64,000 nt of DNA. Source: Modicisalibacter sp049808615. Lineage in GTDB: Bacteria > Pseudomonadota > Gammaproteobacteria > Pseudomonadales > Halomonadaceae. Each line of letters opens with the position of its first letter. Position 1 is the first letter of the stretch. A program made the position numbers and the translations under genes. This document shows, piece by piece, positions 17,006-24,164 of the stretch. The stretch lies in the NCBI RefSeq assembly GCF_049808615.1, contig NZ_JBNCAN010000001.1:124001-188000 (forward strand). The letters are read 5' to 3'. The notes under the pieces were generated by a model, which saw only the letters and a program-made list of their open reading frames with translations, ran no database searches and had not been told where the DNA came from.

Positions 17006-17860
17006 TTACGCCTCTCGCGCCAGCAGGTCCAAGGCCCCGATACGGTTGGTATTCATCGTCTCGCGCTTGGCCTCAAGGCCGTGAAAATCGAAGAGATCAC
17101 GATCGGCAAGCTGGGAAGGAGCGACGTTGGTCACCGCCTTGAACATCGTCTCGAGCCTGCCTGGATGCTTTTTTTCCCATTCAGCGAGCATGTCCTTGAC
17201 CACCTGCCGCTGCAGGTTGGGTTGGGAGCCGCACAGGTTGCAGGGGATGATCGGGAACGCCATCAGGCGGGCGAACTCGGCGATATCCGCTTCGCGGCAA
17301 TAGGCCAGCGGACGGATGACGATATTGCGGCCATCGTCGGAGAGCAGCTTGGGGGGCATCGCCTTGAGCGTGCCTCCATAGAACATATTGAGAAACAGTG
17401 TCTCGAGGATGTCCTCGCGATGATGGCCTAGAGCCACCTTGGTCGCGCCGATCTCCTCGGCAAAACCGTACAACGAGCCACGCCGCAGCCGCGAGCAAAG
17501 TGCACAGGTCGTCTTGCCTTCCGGGGTCTTCTCCTTGACCACCGAGTAGGTGTCGCGCTCGAGGATATGGTAGGGCACCCCGAGGCCATCGAGATAGTGC
17601 GGCAATACGTGCTCGGGGAAGCCCGGTTGTTTTTGATCCAGATTGACCGCTACCAGTTCGAAATCGACCGGGGCGTTACGCTGTAGATTGCGCAGAATCT
17701 CGAGCAGGGTGTAGGAGTCCTTGCCACCGGACAGACAGACCATGACCTTGTCGCCTTCTTCGATCATGGCATAGTCGACGATGGCATTGCCGACCTGGCG
17801 ACGCAGACGCTTCTGGAGTTTGTTGAACTCGTATTTGGGTTTACCGCTGAGCTCCGACAT
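17006..17860 (-). CDS. ttcA: tRNA 2-thiocytidine(32) synthetase TtcA
   Basis: A 284-residue PP-loop ATPase that thiolates cytidine 32 in some tRNAs. The PP-loop SGGKDS is at residues 44-49. The iron-sulfur cysteines are the pair C119-x-x-C122 and C207 or C210, matching the E. coli arrangement. The length is slightly shorter than E. coli TtcA (311). In Pseudomonas-like genomes this gene also lies near cco/anr genes. The ribosome site is weak. The upstream region 17861-17975 holds part of the palindromic repeat family. Confidence 0.95.
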   Translation of the reverse strand: MSELSGKPKYEFNKLQKRLRRQVGNAIVDYAMIEEGDKVMVCLSGGKDSYTLLEILRNLQRNAPVDFELVAVNLDQKQPGFPEHVLPHYLDGLGVPYHILERDTYSVVKEKTPEGKTTCALCSRLRRGSLYGFAEEIGATKVALGHHREDILETLFLNMFYGGTLKAMPPKLLSDDGRNIVIRPLAYCREADIAEFARLMAFPIIPCNLCGSQPNLQRQVVKDMLAEWEKKHPGRLETMFKAVTNVAPSQLADRDLFDFHGLEAKRETMNTNRIGALDLLAREA

Positions 17861-17975
17861 GGCGTGACACTACATGGTGAATTCAAGGGCGCCTATGCTA
17901 CCACCACCCTCGCCACTCTGCGACGCCGTGTGCCTCTCCTACCTCCCAATCTTTCAGACGAGATCAGGCAAAGCC

Positions 17976-18120
17976 TAGGCTTCGTCTGAAAAGTCAGCGA
18001 GCGAAGTCTAGACAAGGCAAAAATTGGCGAAAGAGCGGAGTTTACGCGGTGTAAATGAGTATCTTGAGCCAATTTTTAACACCGTATAGACGAGCGCAGG
18101 TACTTTTCGGACAAAGCCTA
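17976..18120 (+). repeat. MITE/REP-like palindromic element, copy 1 (145 bp)
   Basis: The ends are imperfect inverted repeats: TAGGCTTCGTCTGAAAAG at 17976-17993 against CTTTTCGGACAAAGCCTA at 18103-18120. Inside is a perfect arm pair AAAAATTGGC (18019-18028) and GCCAATTTTT (18068-18077) enclosing TTTAC-GCGGT-GTAAA. No open frame of its own was found. The right edge supplies the stop codon of the minus-strand exonuclease gene. Just upstream, 17951-17977 looks like a second, partial right end that pairs with the left end. Related copies are at 23279 and 58261. Confidence 0.85.
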
Positions 18121-18735
18121 GCACGCCTGGCACACGCCCTTTTTCAATCGCACATACATCAGTGCCGTGGTGACCGCATCGCCCAGCGCGGTATGCCGAC
18201 CCATTACCGGGACACCGAGCTCTTTGGCAACCGTCTCGAAGCGTAGGTCGGGTTCCAGATCCGGGCGTGTCCTGCGTACCTCGCGTCGATAGATATGGAG
18301 CATGTCCAGGCAGGCGTTGGGCAGATCAAAGCCAAAGTGCGGTCGCAGGTGACGGTTGATCACCGCCAGATCGAAATCGATACACCAGCCGAGCAGCGGG
18401 CGATTGCCGATGAAGTCGAGCAGCTTTTCCAGGGCATCCGCCGGCGCTTCGCCACCATCGAGATCGACACCCCGCAAGCCGTGAATCTTGATCGAATCGC
18501 CACTCAGGCTTTGCGGGCACTGCAGGCGTAAATCCAGAGAGTCGCTGGTCAGCACCCGTCCTGCCTTGATACGCACCGCCGCCACCGACACCAACTCCGC
18601 CGTCTTGGTGTCGAGCCCGGTGGTTTCACAATCGATGGACACCATCTCGTCGCCGGTATAGGGGTTGAACAACCAGCCATATTGACCATCGGCTTGTCGT
18701 CGGCGATCGGCCACACGGCGCAAGGCTCGGATCAT
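18118..18735 (-). CDS. DEDDh-family 3'-5' exonuclease (DnaQ-like)
   Basis: A 205-residue protein with the exonuclease motifs SIDCETTG (Exo I, Asp/Glu), a central GWCIDFDL (Exo II) and HTALGDA (Exo III, His/Asp). It resembles the DNA polymerase III epsilon exonuclease domain but stands alone, and corresponds to the 'probable nuclease' that Pseudomonas encodes next to a cNMP/CBS/DUF294 gene. It is 14 bp downstream of that gene here, in one operon. The TAG stop lies in the terminal repeat of the palindromic element, so the last residues may have been altered by insertion. Substrate unknown. Confidence 0.88.
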   Translation of the reverse strand: MIRALRRVADRRRQADGQYGWLFNPYTGDEMVSIDCETTGLDTKTAELVSVAAVRIKAGRVLTSDSLDLRLQCPQSLSGDSIKIHGLRGVDLDGGEAPADALEKLLDFIGNRPLLGWCIDFDLAVINRHLRPHFGFDLPNACLDMLHIYRREVRRTRPDLEPDLRFETVAKELGVPVMGRHTALGDAVTTALMYVRLKKGVCQAC

Positions 18736-18749
18736 CGTGGTGCCTCTTT

Positions 18750-20570
18750 CTAATATTCCAGGTGAAAGCGATACGACAAACGCTGCTTGAAGCTCTTGAC
18801 GATACCCAGCGCCTCCCGTAACAGATCCCGTTCCAGGGACGATAGCGTCTGCACCACCACCCGATTGGGCTCTTCGCTGTTCTGATTGTTGTCAAGGCGT
18901 GCTAACTGCTGCTTGAGCCTGAGTTCGGAAAATAGGGCAAGCGCCTCACCCAGGTCATCGGCGAAACTTCTTTCCAGGCGGCCCTCATCCGCCAGTGCCT
19001 CCAGTCTCGCGAGGGTCGAGGTCGGCAGAATCCGCCGCTCCAGCGCCAGAGTGCGCACGCCGTGCACGATGGGGAAAATTCCGCCTTTCTTGATATCGAT
19101 ACCGTGCTCGGGTTTCTTGAGAGTGCCGAACAGGGTCAAGGGCGTGGAAAAACTCAGGGCGGCACGGGCAAAATAGGAGAGCAGCAGCTCGTCTCGGGAA
19201 CAGCGCTCGAAAAGATGATCGCGCAGTCTTTCTAGCAGGGTCGCATTCCCCGCTACCGCGTGGGCGTCCAGCATGATCGCCAGATTCATCAACGAGGCGC
19301 CGTCACGTTTGATGGCCCAGTGGGAGATGGTATCGCGCCAACCCGACTCGCTCTTCACCCACTCGGGATTCGACACCATGATGTTACCTGGACAAGGTGG
19401 GTAGCCCAGTTTGAGCAGGGTGTCCGTCAACCGCTGCATGTCTGACGCACATCCCGGCCACTCGGCGTCATCCGCCAGTATCAACGCATTGTCCTGATCG
19501 GTCTTGAGTATCTGCTCACCGCGCCCTTCACTCCCCATGACCAGCAAACAGCTTTGGCTCTGGTGTTCCGGGGACACGATGAAACCAAACGCCTTGTTGA
19601 CGATACGTCCGTTGAGTGCAGCCAGTAGATCCATGACGAATTCCAGCCTCACGCCCTGGGCCATCAACGCCTTGACGAGTTCCGGCATGCGCGCGCTGGC
19701 CGCGGCAAGCGCCTCGAGATCATCGGCCTGCTCCACCTCCAGGCTGACCATATAGGAACGACTGGAAAAATAGCTGAGCACATCAGTCAGCTCGACAACC
19801 CCCACCGGCTGATCGTTCTCCAGCACGACCACCCGGGAGACCTTGTGCCGGGTCATGCTCACCAGCGCCTGGAACAGATAGTCCTCGGGCTGAGCCGAGA
19901 CCAGCGTAAAATGGGCGATGCCCAGTGCCGGGCTATCCTTGTCCAGCCCTTCAAGCACCAGTGCATTGAGCAGATCAGTCTTGGTGATCATGCCATGACG
20001 CCCTGCCGCCTGGATCAACATGCTATCGGCATGACTGTCATTGAGCGCCGCCGCGGCCTGGGCCACGGTCGTCGCCTCACCGACGATGAGTGGAGGACGC
20101 AGGCAGTCAGCGATGCGCGCCAGCATGAACCCCGCCATGGTCATGCCACCCTCGTTACGCTGCTCGATCAGCAGACGAGTCTTGTTGGCCAATGTCTGGC
20201 GAAAGAACTCGGCAAACGCCGGATATTCCTCGCAGAGTTGCTCGAAGAGTGTCTTGGGCAGCAGATAGCAGAGCGTTTCCTGCTCGGCCTTGAAGCGGTA
20301 ACGGCTCTTGCCATTGATGATACTGATCGCGCCGAACAGATCCCCCGCGGAGTAATGACCAATACGGCCTTGATCGCCGGGAAGCGTGTTATCCAGCTCC
20401 GCAACTTCGCCTTTGTGGATGATAAAGACGAATTCACCGGACTGGCCGGCATCGAGAATGATTTCCTCGTTATCGAAATAGCCTAAATCGACCCCCTTGC
20501 CTATCCGCGCCTTGCCCGACTCGTCGAGTAACGAGAAAGGGGGTTGTGAAAGATCGATATCGACTATCAT
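18750..20570 (-). CDS. cNMP-binding / CBS / DUF294 nucleotidyltransferase-like protein
   Basis: A 606-residue cytosolic protein. A cyclic-nucleotide-binding fold (about residues 20-135) is followed by two CBS domains (about 160-280). Next come a DUF294 nucleotidyltransferase-like domain with GSEGRGEQ and TDQDN, similar to the GlnD-type active site, and a DUF294 C-terminal substrate-binding region. The architecture suggests ligand-sensing control of a nucleotidyl transfer, but no target is known. It is transcribed with the exonuclease and away from the DUF4212-symporter operon; this arrangement beside an acetate-type symporter also occurs in Pseudomonas. The SD is AGGAAGAGGG, 5 bases before the ATG. 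Confidence 0.9.
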   Translation of the reverse strand: MIVDIDLSQPPFSLLDESGKARIGKGVDLGYFDNEEIILDAGQSGEFVFIIHKGEVAELDNTLPGDQGRIGHYSAGDLFGAISIINGKSRYRFKAEQETLCYLLPKTLFEQLCEEYPAFAEFFRQTLANKTRLLIEQRNEGGMTMAGFMLARIADCLRPPLIVGEATTVAQAAAALNDSHADSMLIQAAGRHGMITKTDLLNALVLEGLDKDSPALGIAHFTLVSAQPEDYLFQALVSMTRHKVSRVVVLENDQPVGVVELTDVLSYFSSRSYMVSLEVEQADDLEALAAASARMPELVKALMAQGVRLEFVMDLLAALNGRIVNKAFGFIVSPEHQSQSCLLVMGSEGRGEQILKTDQDNALILADDAEWPGCASDMQRLTDTLLKLGYPPCPGNIMVSNPEWVKSESGWRDTISHWAIKRDGASLMNLAIMLDAHAVAGNATLLERLRDHLFERCSRDELLLSYFARAALSFSTPLTLFGTLKKPEHGIDIKKGGIFPIVHGVRTLALERRILPTSTLARLEALADEGRLERSFADDLGEALALFSELRLKQQLARLDNNQNSEEPNRVVVQTLSSLERDLLREALGIVKSFKQRLSYRFHLEY

Positions 20571-21244
20571 GAAGCCCTCTTCCTATCCCTATCGGCTATT
20601 TCAGCCCTGCCGGTTCCGCGACGCTCATGCTGCCTTGCGACCAACCGTGGTGTTATCTTCATTGCAACCTGAACAACATCAAAACCGATTACCGGGCTCG
20701 CAATCGACCAGCGCGTGCTGCCAAGCGCATGTTTGTCCCATTGGATCAGCCGTCATGAACGTAGTTGGATAACCCAACATGACCATCGACCTCGATAATC
20801 GCCAAGCCAGAATAGCAACATCACGATTTTCGTAAAAAGCCAGACCATCGTTCTATATCTTAGAAACTAGACTATTGTCCCATGCACTACTGCCTAGACC
20901 ATCGTCCTATGAAGCATCCGCCAGCCATAGGTTCACTTGCCATAAGTTGTTTTAAGCTATTGTATTTTAATGACTTTAAAACATAGAGATTAAATCTCAT
21001 TTTCCTTATAGTACCAAAGTATAGGATTTTATTTTCCGCATTTGTTGCCCACTATTAACGTCGAGTCACGAAGCGCAATCGAATGCCGATGAAGCGCCTT
21101 GGTTTGATAGAACTAAAGACCAATAGCGTGATAGCACGGGGTTGATCGTGCCAATTGATAACTGTCCCAGGCCAGCGATTGCCTTGCCGTGTCCAATGAA
21201 TTTTCGTGCGATTTTCCTCATTAAAACAAGCGGAGAACGATGAT
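20571..21244. other. Long AT-rich divergent regulatory region, no gene
   Basis: A 674-bp gap between the DUF294 gene (minus) and the DUF4212 gene (plus). Bases about 20810-21060 are clearly more AT-rich than the flanks. It holds the three 27-bp-spaced repeats at 20842-20910 and several A/T runs further downstream. No credible open frame, tRNA or riboswitch was recognised. The length suggests a multi-input promoter for the symporter operon. Confidence 0.6.
20842..20910 (+). promoter_or_regulatory. Three direct repeats, exact 27-bp period, putative regulator sites
   Basis: AGACCATCGTTCTAT (20842-20856), AGACTATTGTCCCAT (20869-20883) and AGACCATCGTCCTAT (20896-20910) start exactly 27 bp apart. 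The consensus AGACYATYGTYCYAT has partial dyad symmetry (TAGACC and GTCCTA in the third copy). A related sequence, TAGACCTTCGTAG, lies upstream of acs at 35372-35384. Given CrbS and CrbR nearby, CrbR is the leading candidate to bind; this is inference from context. Confidence 0.6.
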
Positions 21245-21505
21245 ATGGCAGATGATAAATCCAATGCTGCTGCCTACTGGTCAGCGAACGTTCGCCTGAT
21301 TACCGGCTGCCTGATTGTCTGGGCGCTGGTGTCTTATGGCTTCGCCATCCTGCTGCGCCCCTTGTTGTCAGGCATCCCCGTCGGCGGAACGGACCTGGGA
21401 TTCTGGTTTGCCCAGCAGGGCTCCATCCTGACCTTTATCGGTATCATCTTCTTCTATGCCTGGAAGATGAACCGGCTTGATAAAAAGTTCGGGCTCGAGG
21501 AGTAA
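21245..21505 (+). CDS. DUF4212 small membrane subunit of a solute:sodium symporter
   Basis: An 86-residue protein with two transmembrane helices (about residues 17-39 and 55-77), matching the DUF4212 family. Such proteins are usually encoded just before an SSS-family symporter and act as its small partner, comparable to YjcH with ActP. ATG at 21245 has GGAGA 6-7 bases upstream; an open extension to 21206 is not supported. Six bp separate it from the symporter gene. Confidence 0.9.
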   Translation: MADDKSNAAAYWSANVRLITGCLIVWALVSYGFAILLRPLLSGIPVGGTDLGFWFAQQGSILTFIGIIFFYAWKMNRLDKKFGLEE

Positions 21506-21511
21506 ACCGAC

Positions 21512-23281
21512 ATGAGTCAATTCGCTATCAATCTCCTCTTCGTGGGCGCGTCGTTCGCTCTTTATATCGCCATCGCCATCTGGGCCAAGGCCGGCTCGAC
21601 GAAAGACTTCTACGTTGCCGGCGGCGGCGTGCATCCGATCACCAACGGCATGGCCATCGGCGCCGACTGGATGTCGGCGGCCTCTTTCATCTCCATGGCT
21701 GGCCTGATCGCCGCCGGGGGTTATGCCAACTCCACCTTCCTGATGGGCTGGACCGGCGGCTATGTCCTGCTGGCAACCCTGCTGGCACCGTATCTGCGCA
21801 AGTTCGGCAAGTTCACGGTGCCGGAGTTCATTGGCGATCGCTTCTACAGCAAGACCGCGCGTCTGGTGGCGGTGGTGTGTCTCATCGTTGCCTCGGTGAC
21901 CTACGTCATCGGTCAGATGGCCGGCGCCGGTGTGGCCTTCTCGCGCTTCCTGGAGGTCGATGCCACCATGGGGCTGATCATTGCCGCCATCGTGGTGTTC
22001 TTCTACTCCGTGCTCGGGGGCATGAAGGGCATCACCTACACCCAGGTCGCTCAGTACTGCGTGCTGATCACCGCCTACACCATCCCGGCGGTGTTCATCT
22101 CTCTCGAACTGACCGGGAATCCGCTGCCGCCGCTGGGCCTCTTCTCGGAGCATACCGAATCCGGCATGCCGCTGCTGGCCAAGCTCAACGAGGTCATTAC
22201 CGATCTCGGGTTCAATCAGTACACGGCGGACGTGGACAACAAGCTGAACATGGTGCTGTTCACTCTGTCGCTGATGATCGGTACCGCGGGTCTGCCCCAC
22301 GTCATCATCCGCTTCTTCACCGTGCCGAAGGTCGCCGATGCTCGCTGGTCCGCCGGCTGGGCCCTGGTCTTCATCGCCTTGCTCTACCTGACGGCACCGG
22401 CAGTCGCCTCCATGGCGCGCCTGAACCTGGTGAATACCATCTACCCGGACGGACCCAGCGCCGAGGCCATCCAGTACGAAGATCGTCCGAACTGGGTCAA
22501 GGAGTGGGAAATCACCGGCTTGATCCAGTACGACGACAAGAACGACGACGGTCGCATCCAGCTGTACAACTCGGATTCGGAAGCCTTCGCATCCACTGCC
22601 GAGTCCCGGGGTTGGGAAGGCAATGAGCTGGAGGTCAACCAGGACATTCTGGTACTGGCCAACCCGGAGATCGCCAATTTGCCCGGTTGGGTCATCGGTC
22701 TGATCGCTGCGGGGGGGCTGGCAGCTGCGCTGTCGACCGCCGCCGGTCTACTGCTGGCCATCTCCTCGGCCATCAGTCACGACCTGATCAAGGGCGCGAT
22801 CAATCCCAGGATCACCGAGAAAGGCGAGCTCCTGGCGGCGCGGATTTCCATGTCGGTGGCCATCATCGTGGCTACCTACCTGGGCGCCAATCCTCCAGGC
22901 TTCGCGGCTCAGGTAGTGGCACTGGCCTTCGGCATCGCCGCGGCATCGCTGTTCCCGGTGCTGATGATGGGAATCTTCTCCAAGCGGGTGAACAACACGG
23001 GCGCCATCGCCGGCATGCTTGCAGGCCTGGGCTTCACGCTGGTGTACATCTTCATCTACAAGGGCTGGTTCTTCATTCCGGGCACCAATAACCTGGCGGA
23101 CATTCCAGCGAATTATGTGCTGGGCATCTCGCCGCTATCCATCGGCGCCGTGGGGGCGATCATCAACTTCGCCGTGGCCTTCAGTGTATCCAGGGCTACT
23201 GCTCCCCCGCCGCAGGAAATCCAGGACCTGGTGGAAAGCGTGCGCTATCCGAAAGGCGCTGGCGGTGCAGTCGACCACTAG
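21512..23281 (+). CDS. Sodium:solute symporter (SSS family, VC_2705-like), probable acetate/short-chain acid uptake
   Basis: A 589-residue SLC5/SSS-type symporter with about 13 hydrophobic segments, typical helices such as GADWMSAASFISMAGLIAAGGY, and a family-specific hydrophilic insert (about residues 325-385) rich in acidic residues. The pairing with DUF4212 and a location near crbS and acs suggest uptake of acetate or another small carboxylate. This is inferred; the substrate cannot be read from sequence. The TAG stop (23279-23281) is the first three bases of palindromic element copy 2, so the insertion abuts the reading frame precisely. Confidence 0.9.
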   Translation: MSQFAINLLFVGASFALYIAIAIWAKAGSTKDFYVAGGGVHPITNGMAIGADWMSAASFISMAGLIAAGGYANSTFLMGWTGGYVLLATLLAPYLRKFGKFTVPEFIGDRFYSKTARLVAVVCLIVASVTYVIGQMAGAGVAFSRFLEVDATMGLIIAAIVVFFYSVLGGMKGITYTQVAQYCVLITAYTIPAVFISLELTGNPLPPLGLFSEHTESGMPLLAKLNEVITDLGFNQYTADVDNKLNMVLFTLSLMIGTAGLPHVIIRFFTVPKVADARWSAGWALVFIALLYLTAPAVASMARLNLVNTIYPDGPSAEAIQYEDRPNWVKEWEITGLIQYDDKNDDGRIQLYNSDSEAFASTAESRGWEGNELEVNQDILVLANPEIANLPGWVIGLIAAGGLAAALSTAAGLLLAISSAISHDLIKGAINPRITEKGELLAARISMSVAIIVATYLGANPPGFAAQVVALAFGIAAASLFPVLMMGIFSKRVNNTGAIAGMLAGLGFTLVYIFIYKGWFFIPGTNNLADIPANYVLGISPLSIGAVGAIINFAVAFSVSRATAPPPQEIQDLVESVRYPKGAGGAVDH

Positions 23282-23509
23282 GCTTCGTCTGAAAATCAGC
23301 GAGCGAAGTCTAGGCAAGGCAAAAATTGGTGACAAATCAGCAGGATAACCGATTTGGGCAGTCCTGCTGCTCGAAGAGCGAGCAACATGGATGTTGCGAG
23401 TCCAAGAGCGGGGTTTACGTGGTGTAAATGAGCATCTTGATCGGACTCGCGCACGAGCCAATTTTTAACGCCGCATGGACGAGCGCAGGTACTTTTCGGA
23501 CAAAGCCTA
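23279..23509 (+). repeat. MITE/REP-like palindromic element, copy 2 (231 bp, with nested insert)
   Basis: Same termini as copy 1: TAGGCTTCGTCTGAAAA at the left and TTTTCGGACAAAGCCTA at the right. It has the same inner arms AAAAATTGG and CCAATTTTT and the same TTTAC/GTAAA core. It is about 86 bp longer because a block after the left inner arm carries further palindromes: CAGCAGGA/TCCTGCTG, GCAACAT-gg-ATGTTGC, and GCGAGTCC pairing with GGACTCGC across the core. The left edge forms the symporter stop codon. Confidence 0.85.
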
Positions 23510-23549
23510 AGCCATAATGGCGTTCGGACTGCCATCAGGAAATCAGCAT

Positions 23550-23584
23550 CAGTCGGGCTTCTCTCGGGGAGCCCGACTGCTTTG
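23550..23584 (+). terminator. Likely terminator of the DUF4212-symporter operon
   Basis: CAGTCGGGCT (23550-23559) pairs perfectly with AGCCCGACTG (23570-23579), and loop bases can extend the stem with G-U pairs. Only a short CTTT follows, so the strength is uncertain. It lies between the palindromic element and the next gene. Confidence 0.55.
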
Positions 23585-23598
23585 GAGACGATCGATTC

Positions 23599-24114
23599 AT
23601 GGTATGGCATCTGGTTGCAGCGGTATTTGCCGGCCTGGGAGCGGCAGGCGTGGGGCTTTTGCTGCGGATCATCAGTGGCAAGCGCTTGCCACGCTGGGTT
23701 GTGCCGGTCTTCGCAGGCCTCGGTATGCTGGCCTATCAGGTGCATTACGAATACGCCTGGTTTGACGATAAACGAGCGCGACTTCCCGAAACAGCAACGG
23801 TCGTGTCCACCGATGAAGAGCAGATGATCTGGCGGCCCTGGACCTACCTGGTTCCGTTGACCACCGCCTTCAGTGTCGTCGATCAGGACAATCTGGTGAG
23901 ATCACAGGTCAATGGTGAGGCACTGGTCGAGTTCATCCTTTACCAGTTTGAAAAGAGTTATCAGGATCTGGTGACACATCGGGCGTACCTGATCAATTGT
24001 GCCACCCGGGAAAAGCTGCCTCTGACGGATGAAAATCGTCAGCCCGACCTATCTGAACTGCAAGATATCGACCCTTCAACCCTCTTGTTTCAGGCGGTCT
24101 GCCTCGATACATAA
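23599..24114 (+). CDS. Hypothetical membrane protein between symporter and crbS
   Basis: A 171-residue protein with no family recognised. Two hydrophobic segments near the N-terminus (about residues 3-22 and 31-47) are followed by a soluble region of about 120 residues with no repeats, no CxxC and only isolated cysteines. The start ATG has GGAG about 12 bases upstream, a long spacing, so the start is uncertain. It is 50 bp before crbS on the same strand, so co-expression and a role in the same signalling or transport process are plausible but unproven. Codon use looks like its neighbours. Confidence 0.7.
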   Translation: MVWHLVAAVFAGLGAAGVGLLLRIISGKRLPRWVVPVFAGLGMLAYQVHYEYAWFDDKRARLPETATVVSTDEEQMIWRPWTYLVPLTTAFSVVDQDNLVRSQVNGEALVEFILYQFEKSYQDLVTHRAYLINCATREKLPLTDENRQPDLSELQDIDPSTLLFQAVCLDT

Positions 24115-24164
24115 CATCTCCTTCTTCATTGCCCTAGAATAGGCGCAGGGAAGAGGGAGAATCT

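Noticed and set aside
16136..17431. A 431-codon plus-strand frame covering the end of ccoS, the SafE-like gene and part of ttcA
   Set aside because: It overlaps three well-supported genes in another frame or strand and matches no family.
20781..20795. GACCATCGACCTCGA, a possible fourth copy of the 27-bp-spaced repeat
   Set aside because: It is out of phase with the 27-bp period and lacks the GTYCYAT half.
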